From positions 6,341-61,429 of the forward strand of contig DJSH01000060.1 of the NCBI GenBank assembly GCA_002440225.1: DNA of 55,089 nt, in the 5' to 3' direction. Positions 34,584 through 43,618 of the stretch are shown here, in pieces; the stretch's first letter is position 1, and each line of letters opens with the position of its first letter. The stretch comes from Candidatus Segatella violae (lineage in GTDB: Bacteria; Bacteroidota; Bacteroidia; Bacteroidales; Bacteroidaceae). Under the pieces are notes generated by a model. The model was not told the DNA's origin and did no database searches. It worked only from the letters and a program-made list of their open reading frames with translations. A program made the position numbers and the translations under genes.

Positions 34584-35795
34584 ATGCCTGAAATATCAGT
34601 ACGTGGCCTTGAAATGCCAGAGTCGCCTATCAGAAAATTGGCTCCTTTGGCTGCCGCAGCAAAGAAACGTGGAGTAAAGGTTTATCACCTCAACATTGGT
34701 CAGCCAGACCTACCTACTCCTCAATGCGGTCTCGATGCGCTGAAGCACATCGACCGCAAGATTTTGGAGTACTCTCCAAGCCAGGGCTATCTCAGCTATC
34801 GCGAGAAGCTAGTAGATTACTATAAGAAATATAACATCAACGTAACTGCCGACGACATTATCATCACATCGGGAGGTTCTGAGGCTGTGCTCTTCTCTTT
34901 CATGAGCTGTCTCAACCCTGGCGACGAGATTATCGTGCCAGAACCAGCTTACGCCAACTATATGGCTTTCGCCATCTCGGCGGGTGCCAAGATTCGTACC
35001 ATCGCTACAACCATTGAGGAAGGTTTCTCTCTTCCTAAGGTGGAAAAATTCGAGGAGCTCATCAACGAACGTACTCGTGCCATTTTGATTTGCAATCCTA
35101 ACAACCCTACAGGTTACCTATACACCCGCAGGGAGATGAACCAGATACGTGATTTGGTGAAGAAGTACGACCTTTATCTCTTTTCTGACGAGGTTTACCG
35201 TGAGTATATCTACACGGGCAGCCCTTACATCAGTGCGATGCACCTAGAGGGAATCGAGCAGAACACCATCCTTATCGACTCTGTATCCAAGCGATACAGT
35301 GAGTGTGGTATCCGTGTGGGTGCCCTCATCACCAAGAACCCTGAGATTCGCAAGGCGGTAATGAAGTTTTGCCAGGCTCGACTCTCACCTCCTTTGATTG
35401 GTCAGATTGTGGCTGAGGCTTCGCTAGATGCCCCAGAGGAGTACTATCGTGATGTATACGACGAGTATGTGGAGCGCCGCAAGTGCCTGATTGACGGTCT
35501 CAACCGCATCCCAGGAGTCTACTCTCCTATTCCAATGGGTGCATTCTATACTGTGGCAAAATTGCCTATCGACGACTCCGACAAGTTCTGCCGTTGGTGC
35601 TTGGAGGAATTCAACTATGAGGGCGAGACCGTGATGATGGCTCCTGCCTCTGGTTTCTATACCACTCCTGGCGCAGGCCGCAATCAGGTACGCGTGGCCT
35701 ACGTGCTAAAGAAGCACGACTTGGAGCGTGCGCTAGTAGTCTTGGCAAAGGCTTTGGAGGCTTACCCAGGACGTGTGGAGGACGATGGACTATAG
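34584..35795 (+). CDS. PLP-dependent class I/II aminotransferase
   Basis: 403 residues of fold type I. The PLP lysine is Lys236 in DSVSKRYSECGIRVG. Also visible are NIGQPDLPTP (38-47), ITSGGSEAV (94-102), the NPNNPTGYLYT loop (171-181) and SDEVYREY (201-208). The substrate is probably aspartate or another amino acid; the sequence does not decide. The FtsX-type permease gene follows after 35 bases. Confidence 0.92.
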   Translation: MPEISVRGLEMPESPIRKLAPLAAAAKKRGVKVYHLNIGQPDLPTPQCGLDALKHIDRKILEYSPSQGYLSYREKLVDYYKKYNINVTADDIIITSGGSEAVLFSFMSCLNPGDEIIVPEPAYANYMAFAISAGAKIRTIATTIEEGFSLPKVEKFEELINERTRAILICNPNNPTGYLYTRREMNQIRDLVKKYDLYLFSDEVYREYIYTGSPYISAMHLEGIEQNTILIDSVSKRYSECGIRVGALITKNPEIRKAVMKFCQARLSPPLIGQIVAEASLDAPEEYYRDVYDEYVERRKCLIDGLNRIPGVYSPIPMGAFYTVAKLPIDDSDKFCRWCLEEFNYEGETVMMAPASGFYTTPGAGRNQVRVAYVLKKHDLERALVVLAKALEAYPGRVEDDGL

Positions 35796-35799
35796 ACCA

Positions 35800-35822
35800 G
35801 TTAGGAGTTAGGATTTAGAAGT
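35800..35822. repeat. AGTTAGGAGTTAGGATTTAG word repeat
   Basis: Same family as the spacer repeat at 26836-26866. It fills most of the 35-base spacer between two plus-strand genes. Confidence 0.55.
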
Positions 35823-35830
35823 TATTAACT

Positions 35831-37078
35831 ATGAATTTTCCTCTATTTATAGCCAAGAGATTATATAGCGACCAGGGCGACAAACGTAAAGTTTCTCGCC
35901 CTGCTATTCATATAGCCACCGCCGGTGTTGCCATCGGTCTGGCCATCATGATTATGTCGGTATGCGTGGTGTTGGGATTCAAACATACCATCCGCGACAA
36001 GGTCATTGGCTTCGGCAGCCATATTCAAGTGGCAGATTTCATGACCTTGCAACAGCAAAACCAATATCCGGTGGTGATGAACGACTCCATGGTGAACGTG
36101 CTGAAGAAAATTCCAGGCGTAAAACATGTGCAGCGCTTTGCCATGAAGGAAGGCATCCTCAAAACCGACAGCGATTTTCTTGGTGTTGTTTTCAAGGGTG
36201 TTGGACCAGAATTTGACTCCACCTTCATTCACCAGAACATGGTGGAAGGAAGCATCCCCAAGTTTGACGACAAGGCTAGCCACAACCAGATACTTATATC
36301 CAAGTTGATGGCTGACAAGCTGAAATTGAAGAACGGAGAACGCATCTTCGCTTATTTCATTGACAACAACGGCATTCGCATGCGCCGATTCACCATCCAG
36401 GGCATCTACCAAACCAACCTCAAAAAGTATGACGAGCTGATGGTATATACAGATCTCTATACCGCCGTGAAGCTCAATGGCTGGATGGACGACCAAGCAA
36501 GCGGTGCAGAAATCGCCGTCAACGATTTCAATAAACTGAATGAGACGGAAGACTATATTATAAATAAGGTGAACCGCACAGTAGACCATTACGGAGAAAC
36601 CTACAGTAGCGCCACCATCAAGGATCTCAACCCACAAATATTCCAGTGGCTCAGCCTAATGGATCTTAATGTATGGATTATCCTTGGCTTGATGCTCATC
36701 GTGGCAGGTGTTACCATGATTAGCGGTCTTCTCATCATCATCCTTGAACGCACCTCAATGATAGGCGTGATGAAAGCACTTGGAGCTCGCAACAAGACCA
36801 TCCGACACACCTTCCTTTGGTTTGCAGTGTTCATCATCGGCAAGGGAATGATTTTGGGCAACATCATCGCCTTGGGCATCCTAGCCCTCCAAAACTGGAC
36901 AGGATTGGTGAAACTCGATGCCCAGACTTACTATGTAAGTACTGTGCCAGTAGAATTCAATTGGCTTGCCATCGCAGCCTTGAACGTAGCCACGCTGCTC
37001 ATCAGCATTTTTATGCTTGTGGCGCCAAGCTACCTAATTTCTCATATCCATCCCGCAAAGTCGATGAGATATGAATAA
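35831..37078 (+). CDS. LolC/LolE-type FtsX permease
   Basis: 415 residues with the lipoprotein-export permease layout: one N-terminal helix (about 25-50), a large periplasmic domain (about 55-275), then three helices (279-308, about 330-355, about 378-405). The FtsX motif ILERTSMIGVMKALGARNKT is present. In known Lol systems these proteins with ATPase LolD release lipoproteins to the carrier LolA. No lolD is adjacent. The start Met gives MNFPLFIAKRLY, typical for the family. Confidence 0.88.
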   Translation: MNFPLFIAKRLYSDQGDKRKVSRPAIHIATAGVAIGLAIMIMSVCVVLGFKHTIRDKVIGFGSHIQVADFMTLQQQNQYPVVMNDSMVNVLKKIPGVKHVQRFAMKEGILKTDSDFLGVVFKGVGPEFDSTFIHQNMVEGSIPKFDDKASHNQILISKLMADKLKLKNGERIFAYFIDNNGIRMRRFTIQGIYQTNLKKYDELMVYTDLYTAVKLNGWMDDQASGAEIAVNDFNKLNETEDYIINKVNRTVDHYGETYSSATIKDLNPQIFQWLSLMDLNVWIILGLMLIVAGVTMISGLLIIILERTSMIGVMKALGARNKTIRHTFLWFAVFIIGKGMILGNIIALGILALQNWTGLVKLDAQTYYVSTVPVEFNWLAIAALNVATLLISIFMLVAPSYLISHIHPAKSMRYE

Positions 37079-37112
37079 AATGTCGAAAAAACTCCACAAA
37101 AACACATAGTTT

Positions 37113-37165
37113 CTGAAAATAATGCACATTTTATTTTGTAGTGTGCATTATTTTCAGTATCTTTG
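37113..37165 (+). promoter_or_regulatory. Promoter covered by a 16-bp perfect palindrome
   Basis: CTGAAAATAATGCACA (37113-37128) is a perfect complement of 37142-37157. The -33 TTTG (37135-37138) lies in the 13-base loop and the right arm fills the spacer up to the -7 box TATCTTTG (37158-37165). A protein bound here would block the polymerase, so it reads as an operator. It controls the acyl-CoA ligase pair; the regulator is unknown. Confidence 0.7.
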
Positions 37166-37188
37166 CACAAAATTTTGTAAATTGTGCA

Positions 37189-38856
37189 ATGAATTCAATA
37201 CCAAGTTTTAACTCGTATATTGAGCAAAGCATCATCAAGAACTGGAATCTCGATGCGCTAACCGATTACAAGGGGCCCACACTTCAGTATCATGATGTTG
37301 CCAGAAAGATTGAGAAGCTCCACATCCTGTTTGAAAACAGCGACGTGAAGAAGGGCGACAAAATAGCCGTCTGCGGAAGAAATAGTAGCCAATGGGCAGT
37401 AGCCTTCTTGGCCATTATTACTTACGGTGCTATTGTCGTACCTATACAGAACGAATTTAAGCCAGAGCAGATTCACAACATCGTGAACCATAGCGAGAGC
37501 AAGCTTCTGTTCGTAGGCGACGTGGTAGCTACAGAGATAACACCCGAAGAGATGCCATCCCTGGAGGGCATCATCTATCTTCCCGACAATTCAGTTGTCA
37601 TTTCACGCACTGAAAAGCTTACGTATGCGCGCGAGCATCTCAACGAGATCTTTGGTCACCGCTATCCCAAGTATTTCCGTGCCGAGCATGTGCATTACCA
37701 TGTAGACGACCCTGAGGAATTGGCGATGATCAACTACACCAGTGGAACCACTGGATTTTCCAAGGGCGTGATGCTTCCATACCGAGCGCTCTGGGGCAAC
37801 CTCGACTATATGTTGAGCAGCATCGCTCCTAAGCTCACCAAGAACTGCAACATTCTCGTTTCGCTGCCGATGGCACACATGTATGGTCTGATGGCCGACC
37901 TGATATTCAACATGATTCAGGGCAACCACATCTATTTCCTCACACGTCTGCCAAGCCCGACACTCATAGCACAAGCGTTCACGGAGATTCAACCAGACAT
38001 CATCTTTGCCGTACCATTGGTAGTGGAGAAAATCGTGAGAAAGAAGATTTTCCCACACGTACAAACCAACCGTGCCCGACTGCTCCTCAACATGCCAGTC
38101 ATCAACAAGCGCATCAAGGAGAAGATAAGAGATTTCGTACTCAAGGAGTTTGGCGGCAAGGCATATGAGGTTGTTGTAGGTGGAGCGCCTCTCAACAAGG
38201 AGATTGAGAACTTCTTCACAAGTATCGGATTCCCTATCGCCATGGCATACGGAACCACAGAGACAGCTCCGTTCATCACCTTCGCCAACCAAGACGAATA
38301 TATCGCCGGAAGTTGTGGCGTGGCGGTGAAACACATGCAAGTGAAGGTACTCAGCAATGACCCAGAAAATGTACCAGGCGAATTGGTTTGCCGTGGCATC
38401 AATACGATGAAGGGTTACTACAAGAATCCTGAGGCTACAAAGGCTGTCATCGACGCGGAAGGTTGGTTCCACACGGGCGACTTGGCCACTATGTCATCCG
38501 ATGGTCACTTCTTCGTAAGGGGACGCAGCAAGAACATGCTCCTCGGTCCAAATGGACAGAACATCTATCCAGAGGAAATCGAAGACAAGCTCAACTCCAT
38601 GGCGATGGTCAACGAAAGCCTTGTCCTCCAGAAGGACGACAAACTCGTGGCATTGATCCATCCCGACATGGAAGAGGCCAACACCCTTGGCTTCTCCGAC
38701 GAAGACCTCAAGAACATCATGGAGCAAAACCGCAAGGAACTCAACGCCATGATACCTTCTTTCGCACAGGTTTCACGTGTCAAGCTACACGACAAGGAGT
38801 TTGAGAAGACAGCAAAGAAATCAATCAAGAGATACTTGTATCAAAATGCAATATAA
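37189..38856 (+). CDS. Acyl-CoA synthetase (AMP-forming), first of tandem pair
   Basis: It activates fatty acids with ATP and CoA. The 555 residues (start Met is MNSIPSFNSY) carry the P-loop YTSGTTGFSK (183-192), YGTTE (354-358), TGD (429-431), the GRSKNMLLGPNGQNIYPEE stretch (445-463) and the C-terminal Lys motif KTAKKSIKRY. An in-frame ATG at 37141 would put the promoter inside the gene and is rejected. Leader length from the -7 box is only about 20 bases. A paralogue starts 23 bases after its stop. Confidence 0.92.
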   Translation: MNSIPSFNSYIEQSIIKNWNLDALTDYKGPTLQYHDVARKIEKLHILFENSDVKKGDKIAVCGRNSSQWAVAFLAIITYGAIVVPIQNEFKPEQIHNIVNHSESKLLFVGDVVATEITPEEMPSLEGIIYLPDNSVVISRTEKLTYAREHLNEIFGHRYPKYFRAEHVHYHVDDPEELAMINYTSGTTGFSKGVMLPYRALWGNLDYMLSSIAPKLTKNCNILVSLPMAHMYGLMADLIFNMIQGNHIYFLTRLPSPTLIAQAFTEIQPDIIFAVPLVVEKIVRKKIFPHVQTNRARLLLNMPVINKRIKEKIRDFVLKEFGGKAYEVVVGGAPLNKEIENFFTSIGFPIAMAYGTTETAPFITFANQDEYIAGSCGVAVKHMQVKVLSNDPENVPGELVCRGINTMKGYYKNPEATKAVIDAEGWFHTGDLATMSSDGHFFVRGRSKNMLLGPNGQNIYPEEIEDKLNSMAMVNESLVLQKDDKLVALIHPDMEEANTLGFSDEDLKNIMEQNRKELNAMIPSFAQVSRVKLHDKEFEKTAKKSIKRYLYQNAI

Positions 38857-38879
38857 TAGCAAACGACATTTGTACAAAC

Positions 38880-40556
38880 ATGCAAAATAATATGGAGATA
38901 CCTAGCTTTAATGCACTTATACAGAAGAGCATCATCGACCATTGGGACATGGATGCCCTGACCGACTACAAGGGAGCAACCTTGCAGTATCATGATGTGG
39001 CGCGCAAGATAGAGAAGCTGCACATCATGTTTGAGAACTCTGGTGTAGTGAAGGGCGACAAGATTGCTCTTTGCGGTCGAAACAGTGCCAACTGGGCTGT
39101 GGCTTTTCTTGCCACACTCACCTATGGTGCCATCGCTGTGCCTATCCTGCACGAGTTTATGCCCGACCAGATTCACAACATAGTGAATCACAGCGACGCT
39201 AAATTGCTCTTCGTTGGCGACGTGGTAGCTACGCAGATAGATGCCACCAAGATGCCTGGGCTGGAGGGCATCATCTACATCCCCGACTATTCGCTCGTGG
39301 TATCTCGCACCGATAAGTTGACTTACGCCCGTGAACACCTCAACGAGATGTTCGGCATCAAGTATCCTAAGTATTTCCGCAAGAACCACGTGAGCTACTA
39401 CATGGAGCAGAGTCCTGATGAGCTGGCGATGATCAACTATACCAGCGGCACTACAGGTTTCTCCAAGGGCGTGATGGTACCTTACCGTGCACTTTGGGGC
39501 AACGCCGACTTTGCAGAAAACGTGCTGGGCAAACAGATCAAGGCAGGCGACCCAGTCATCAGCATCTTGCCGATGGCTCACATGTATGGCATGGCGTTCG
39601 AGTTTATCTTCGAGTTTATCAAGGGCTGCCATGTTTATTACCTCACCCGCATCCCTAGCCCAGCCATCATCGCCGAGGCATTCGGCAGAATTAAGCCAGC
39701 AGTCATCATCGCCGTACCTTTGGTCATCGAGAAAATCATCCGCAAGCGTGTGTTCCCAAAGATTCAGAACAACCGTATGCGCATGCTTCTCCACATGCCT
39801 GTCATCAGTAAGAAGGTAAAGGAGAAGATATGCGAACAAGTGAGCAATGCCTTCGGTGGCAACTTCTATGAGGTCATCATCGGCGGTGCTGCCTTCAACC
39901 AGGAGGTAGAGACCTTCCTCCATAACATCGGTTTCAAATATACCGTGGGATATGGAGCCACGGAGTGTGCCCCTATCATCTGCTACGAAGACTACAAGCA
40001 TTTCGTACCAGGCTCGTGTGGCAAGGCTGCACTCCATATGATGGTGCGCATCGACAGTCCTGACCCAGAGAATATACCTGGTGAGATTCTTGCCAAGGGT
40101 CCTAACGTGATGCTTGGCTACTACAAGAACGAGGAAGCCACCAAGGCAACCATTGATGAGAACGGATGGTATCACACAGGCGACCTTGGAACCATGGATG
40201 GCGACGGCAATGTCTTCATCAAGGGCCGAAGCAAGAACATGCTCCTCGGTGCCAACGGACAGAACATCTACCCTGAGGAAATCGAGGACAAGCTCAACTC
40301 CCTCGCCCTCGTCAACGAAAGTGTGGTAGTGCAGAAGGGCGACAAGCTCATCGGTCTTGTTCATCCAGACTATGACGAGGCTCAGACTTTGAACCTCGGT
40401 ACCAAGGAACTCAAGGACATCATGGAGCAAAACCGCCAGGAACTCAACTCGATGATTCCTGCTTACAGCAAGGTATCTGAAATAAGAATACATGAGGAAG
40501 AGTTCGAGAAGACTCCAAAGAAGAGTATCAAGCGATTCCTCTATACTGCTGAATAA
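38880..40556 (+). CDS. Acyl-CoA synthetase (AMP-forming), second of tandem pair
   Basis: 558 residues, clearly a duplicate of the preceding gene: the first 60 residues after the start are almost the same (DALTDYKGATLQYHDVARK against DALTDYKGPTLQYHDVARK). Both keep the full catalytic set, here YTSGTTGFSK, YGATE, TGD and KTPKKSIKRF. Divergence is greatest in the middle, in the presumed fatty-acid tunnel, which suggests different chain preferences. Met at 38892 is an alternative start. It is co-transcribed with its neighbour and ended by the terminator at 40581-40618. Confidence 0.92.
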   Translation: MQNNMEIPSFNALIQKSIIDHWDMDALTDYKGATLQYHDVARKIEKLHIMFENSGVVKGDKIALCGRNSANWAVAFLATLTYGAIAVPILHEFMPDQIHNIVNHSDAKLLFVGDVVATQIDATKMPGLEGIIYIPDYSLVVSRTDKLTYAREHLNEMFGIKYPKYFRKNHVSYYMEQSPDELAMINYTSGTTGFSKGVMVPYRALWGNADFAENVLGKQIKAGDPVISILPMAHMYGMAFEFIFEFIKGCHVYYLTRIPSPAIIAEAFGRIKPAVIIAVPLVIEKIIRKRVFPKIQNNRMRMLLHMPVISKKVKEKICEQVSNAFGGNFYEVIIGGAAFNQEVETFLHNIGFKYTVGYGATECAPIICYEDYKHFVPGSCGKAALHMMVRIDSPDPENIPGEILAKGPNVMLGYYKNEEATKATIDENGWYHTGDLGTMDGDGNVFIKGRSKNMLLGANGQNIYPEEIEDKLNSLALVNESVVVQKGDKLIGLVHPDYDEAQTLNLGTKELKDIMEQNRQELNSMIPAYSKVSEIRIHEEEFEKTPKKSIKRFLYTAE

Positions 40557-40580
40557 TTAACATAGACTATCATAGCAAGA

Positions 40581-40618
40581 AAAAAGCCTGTTGCAAAGAT
40601 GTTTGCAACAGGCTTTTT
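40581..40618. terminator. 17-bp perfect bidirectional terminator
   Basis: AAAAAGCCTGTTGCAAA (40581-40597) and its exact complement (40602-40618) with a 4-base loop. It terminates the acyl-CoA ligases (plus) and the Crp/Fnr gene (minus), whose stop codon is 3 bases away. Confidence 0.9.
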
Positions 40619-40620
40619 AT

Positions 40621-41220
40621 TTATAATAATGTGTTCGATCGAATTCTAGACAACGTTTCCGGTGTCATCTGCAAATAGCTAGCGATATAGGTTAATGGCG
40701 CACGCAACACAACCTGAGGATTCAGTTCACACAAACGCTTGTACTTATTAGGGGCCGTCTCAAATCGCATCAAGTCGGCATGCACCTGCGACTGTATCAA
40801 GCTCTCTTCCAAAATCTTACGATAAAGCATCTGGATGTTCACGTTGCGCATGGCAGCCGCCTCCAGCTTAGCCTTGGGCAGGATATAGACTAATGTTGGC
40901 TCCAATGCCTCCACCTGCAGATGAGAAGGTTCCTCCCTGAAAAGACTCTCTATACACATAAAGATTGTATGGTCAACACCTAGATGTTCGGTAACCTCCT
41001 TGCCGTTTTTGAAGTAAAACTGTCGCACCAGTCCCTTCTCGATGTAAGAGATACCTGTGCACTGTTCCCCCTCCGACAAGATACTCTCTCCCTTGCCGTA
41101 TTTCACAGGTTCAAGAATGTCCTCCAACACATCAAGCTCATCGTGCGTCATCGTACTATACTTACGTGCAAGCTCTCTGGCTATGTCGCGCTTTGGGGTT
41201 ATTACTTTAAAATCAGCCAT
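40621..41220 (-). CDS. Crp/Fnr-type transcription regulator
   Basis: 199 residues, starting at the ATG complementary to 41218-41220, with AGGAGG in front. The longer frame to 41325 overlaps lepA and lacks such a site. The cyclic-nucleotide-type beta-roll (about 28-120, with GKGESILSEGEQCTGISYI) has no obvious cAMP or Fe-S residues. A C-terminal winged helix-turn-helix has the sequence LTYIASYLQMTPETLSRI, ending a few residues later. The ligand is unknown. It lies 49 bases behind lepA, hence probably an operon. Confidence 0.88.
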   Translation of the reverse strand: MADFKVITPKRDIARELARKYSTMTHDELDVLEDILEPVKYGKGESILSEGEQCTGISYIEKGLVRQFYFKNGKEVTEHLGVDHTIFMCIESLFREEPSHLQVEALEPTLVYILPKAKLEAAAMRNVNIQMLYRKILEESLIQSQVHADLMRFETAPNKYKRLCELNPQVVLRAPLTYIASYLQMTPETLSRIRSNTLL

Positions 41221-41269
41221 AATACATACCTCCTTTTGCTTTAAAAGTTGATTTGTAAATTTGATATTA

Positions 41270-43063
41270 TTAATCGAGTTTAAGTACGGCAAGGAAAGCC
41301 TTCTGTGGAACTTCCACATTGCCAATCTGCTTCATGCGCTTCTTACCCTTCTTCTGCTTTTCCAGCAACTTACGCTTTCGGCTCACGTCACCGCCATAAC
41401 ATTTGGCAGTCACATCTTTGCGCACCTGTTTTACAGTCTCACGAGCCACAATCTTGGCTCCGATGGCAGCCTGAATAGCTATGTCGAACTGCTGGCGTGG
41501 TATCAAGTCCTTCAACTTCTCGCACATGCGACGTCCGAAAGCCACTGCGTTGTCACGATGGGTCAAGGTACTCAATGCGTCGACTGGTTCTCCATTCAAG
41601 AGTATATCGAGCTTCGCCAAGTTACTTGGGCGGAAGGAGTCGATGTGATAGTCGAAGGAAGCATATCCCTTGGAAATACTCTTCAACTTGTCGTAGAAGT
41701 CAATGACGATCTCACCAAGTGGCAGCATGAAATGCAACTCCACACGATTGCCACTCACATATTCCTGATTGATGAGCTCACCACGCTTGTCCAGACAGAG
41801 TTTCATGATTGGTCCAATGAAATCGGCACTTGTGATGATGGTGGCACGGATGTAAGGCTCCTCGATGTGATCTATCATCGTTGGGTCGGGCAATCCCGAA
41901 GGGTTGTGCACCTCTTTCACGCCACCTTGCTTGTCATAAACCATATAGGAAACATTTGGCACGGTGGTGATGACATCCATGTTAAACTCTCTATCAAGAC
42001 GTTCCTGTACGATTTCCATGTGCAGGAGTCCGAGGAATCCACAACGGAAGCCGAAACCTAATGCCACCGAACTCTCTGGCGAGAAAGTGAGCGAGGCATC
42101 GTTGAGCTGAAGCTTTTCGAGCGAAGCACGCAGGTTCTCATAATCGCTAGGGTCGATGGGATAAACACCGGCAAACACCATAGGTTTCACTTCCTGGAAT
42201 CCGGCGATAGCCTTCTCGCATGGGCGGTCTACATGAGTGATGGTATCACCTACCTTTACCTCGGTAGCGTTCTTGATGCCCGAGATGATATAGCCCACCT
42301 CTCCTGTGGCGAGCTCCTTGCGAGGTATCATGTCCATCTTGAGCACACCCACCTCGTCGGCGATATATTCCATGCCAGTATTGAAGAATTTCACCTTGTC
42401 GCCCTTACGAATCACACCGTTTTCTATCTTGAAATAGGCAATGATGCCACGGAACGAATTGAATACGGAGTCGAAGATGAGCGCCTGGAGCGGAGCCTTG
42501 TCGTCACCCTCTGGATGAGGAATGCGCTTCACCACAGCTTCCAGTATATCCTCCACGCCCTCGCCGGTCTTACCGGAAGCACGAAGGATGTCCTCATGCT
42601 TACAACCGATGAGGTCGACGATTTCGTCCTCCACCTCGTCTGGCATAGCCGAAGGCATATCTATCTTGTTGATGACAGGGATGATTTCCAAGTCATGGTC
42701 TATTGCCATATATAGGTTGGAGATGGTCTGTGCCTGCACACCTTGCGTGGCATCCACGACCAAGAGCGCTCCCTCGCAAGCAGCGATGGAACGAGAAACC
42801 TCATAAGAGAAGTCTACATGTCCCGGAGTGTCGATGAGGTTGAGGATATAAGTGTCTCCGTCATTTGCCTTGTATTCCATCTGGATGGCGTGGCTCTTGA
42901 TGGTGATGCCACGCTCACGCTCCAAGTCCATGTCATCAAGCATCTGTCCCTCAGTGATCTTGATAGTCTGGGTCTTCTCTAGAAGTCGGTCTGCCAAGGT
43001 ACTTTTACCATGGTCTATATGTGCAATAATGCAGAAATTTCTTATCTTATTTATATTCTCCAT
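41270..43063 (-). CDS. lepA: Elongation factor 4 (LepA)
   Basis: A ribosomal GTPase that helps 30S biogenesis and back-translocation. The 597 residues match the family. The P-loop AHIDHGKST starts at residue 14, with RERGITIK in switch I, DTPGH and NKID. Domains G', II, III and V are followed by the LepA-specific C-terminal domain (RKRKLLEKQKKGKKRMKQIG). The crp/fnr-type gene follows. Its promoter box is at 43087-43094 (minus). Confidence 0.96.
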   Translation of the reverse strand: MENINKIRNFCIIAHIDHGKSTLADRLLEKTQTIKITEGQMLDDMDLERERGITIKSHAIQMEYKANDGDTYILNLIDTPGHVDFSYEVSRSIAACEGALLVVDATQGVQAQTISNLYMAIDHDLEIIPVINKIDMPSAMPDEVEDEIVDLIGCKHEDILRASGKTGEGVEDILEAVVKRIPHPEGDDKAPLQALIFDSVFNSFRGIIAYFKIENGVIRKGDKVKFFNTGMEYIADEVGVLKMDMIPRKELATGEVGYIISGIKNATEVKVGDTITHVDRPCEKAIAGFQEVKPMVFAGVYPIDPSDYENLRASLEKLQLNDASLTFSPESSVALGFGFRCGFLGLLHMEIVQERLDREFNMDVITTVPNVSYMVYDKQGGVKEVHNPSGLPDPTMIDHIEEPYIRATIITSADFIGPIMKLCLDKRGELINQEYVSGNRVELHFMLPLGEIVIDFYDKLKSISKGYASFDYHIDSFRPSNLAKLDILLNGEPVDALSTLTHRDNAVAFGRRMCEKLKDLIPRQQFDIAIQAAIGAKIVARETVKQVRKDVTAKCYGGDVSRKRKLLEKQKKGKKRMKQIGNVEVPQKAFLAVLKLD

Positions 43064-43086
43064 AAAATATTTCTCTCTTTGGAATG

Positions 43087-43115
43087 CAAAGATAGTTATT
43101 TTTTTTGTATCTTTG
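43087..43115. promoter_or_regulatory. Overlapping divergent -7 boxes lepA / lipoprotein gene
   Basis: Minus-strand TATCTTTG (43087-43094) and plus-strand TATCTTTG (43108-43115) form an inverted repeat TGCAAAGATA...TATCTTTGCA, 13 bases apart. The two -7 elements are so close that the two promoters may compete for polymerase. Confidence 0.65.
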
Positions 43116-43165
43116 CACTAAAATACAAGAAATAATAGTTTTTTTTGGAAAAAAGAGGAAAAATA

Positions 43166-43552
43166 ATGATGAAAAAGTTGATTTATATCACATTTTTAGC
43201 TGCTTTGGTCTCTTCTTGTACTGAAAGTTTGGAGGACAAGGCGGCTCGCGAAGCCAAGGAATATACAGAGAAATACTGCCCTACCCCCTACATCAACGAC
43301 AGCAGAACGGATAGTGCCAGCTTCGAAAAGACATCGCGTGTCTACACTTACTATATCACGCTTCGCAACAAGGCAGACAACAAACAGGCGATAGATGCCA
43401 ACAAGCAGAAGTTGCACAAGCTCCAAAAGGAGGCGCTAGACAACAATCCTGGCTTGAAGAAATACAAGGAGGCTCATTTCACCTTCCGCTTCGTGTATCA
43501 TTCGGCTAAGAATCCACAACAGGTTCTTTTGGATGATACTTTCAAGTACTAG
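43166..43552 (+). CDS. Small lipoprotein of unknown function
   Basis: 128 residues starting MMKKLIYITFLAALVSSC, so Cys18 is the lipidated residue (lipobox LVSSC). The mature part is polar and Lys-rich (SLEDKAAREAKEYTEKYC). The start at 43166 is preceded by GAGGAA; the frame from 43145 lacks a good site. I do not recognise a domain. A promoter box lies at 43108-43115 and a terminator-like hairpin follows the stop. Confidence 0.75.
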   Translation: MMKKLIYITFLAALVSSCTESLEDKAAREAKEYTEKYCPTPYINDSRTDSASFEKTSRVYTYYITLRNKADNKQAIDANKQKLHKLQKEALDNNPGLKKYKEAHFTFRFVYHSAKNPQQVLLDDTFKY

Positions 43553-43554
43553 CA

Positions 43555-43615
43555 TCCTACGGATAATTTATCCTACGGAGATTTTTATTCCGTAGGATTA
43601 TTTTATTCTGTAGGA
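43555..43615. repeat. Four-unit TCCTACGGA palindrome cluster with terminator
   Basis: The unit TCCTACGGA lies at 43555-43563 and 43571-43579, its complement at 43589-43597, and TCTGTAGGA at 43607-43615. Units two and three make a perfect 9-bp hairpin followed by TTATTTT, a likely terminator for the lipoprotein gene, and on the other strand for the TSCPD gene. Spacing is 16-18 bases. Confidence 0.7.
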
Positions 43616-43618
43616 GAA

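Noticed and set aside
37141..37188. Earlier start of the first acyl-CoA ligase
   Set aside because: The frame before 37189 covers the promoter and part of the palindrome.
38841..40493. 550-residue antisense frame across the second acyl-CoA ligase
   Set aside because: It mirrors a well-supported gene, has no recognisable domain, and results from codon bias on the opposite strand.
41221..41325. N-terminal extension of the Crp/Fnr regulator
   Set aside because: It overlaps the end of lepA, while ATG at 41220 has a strong AGGAGG site.
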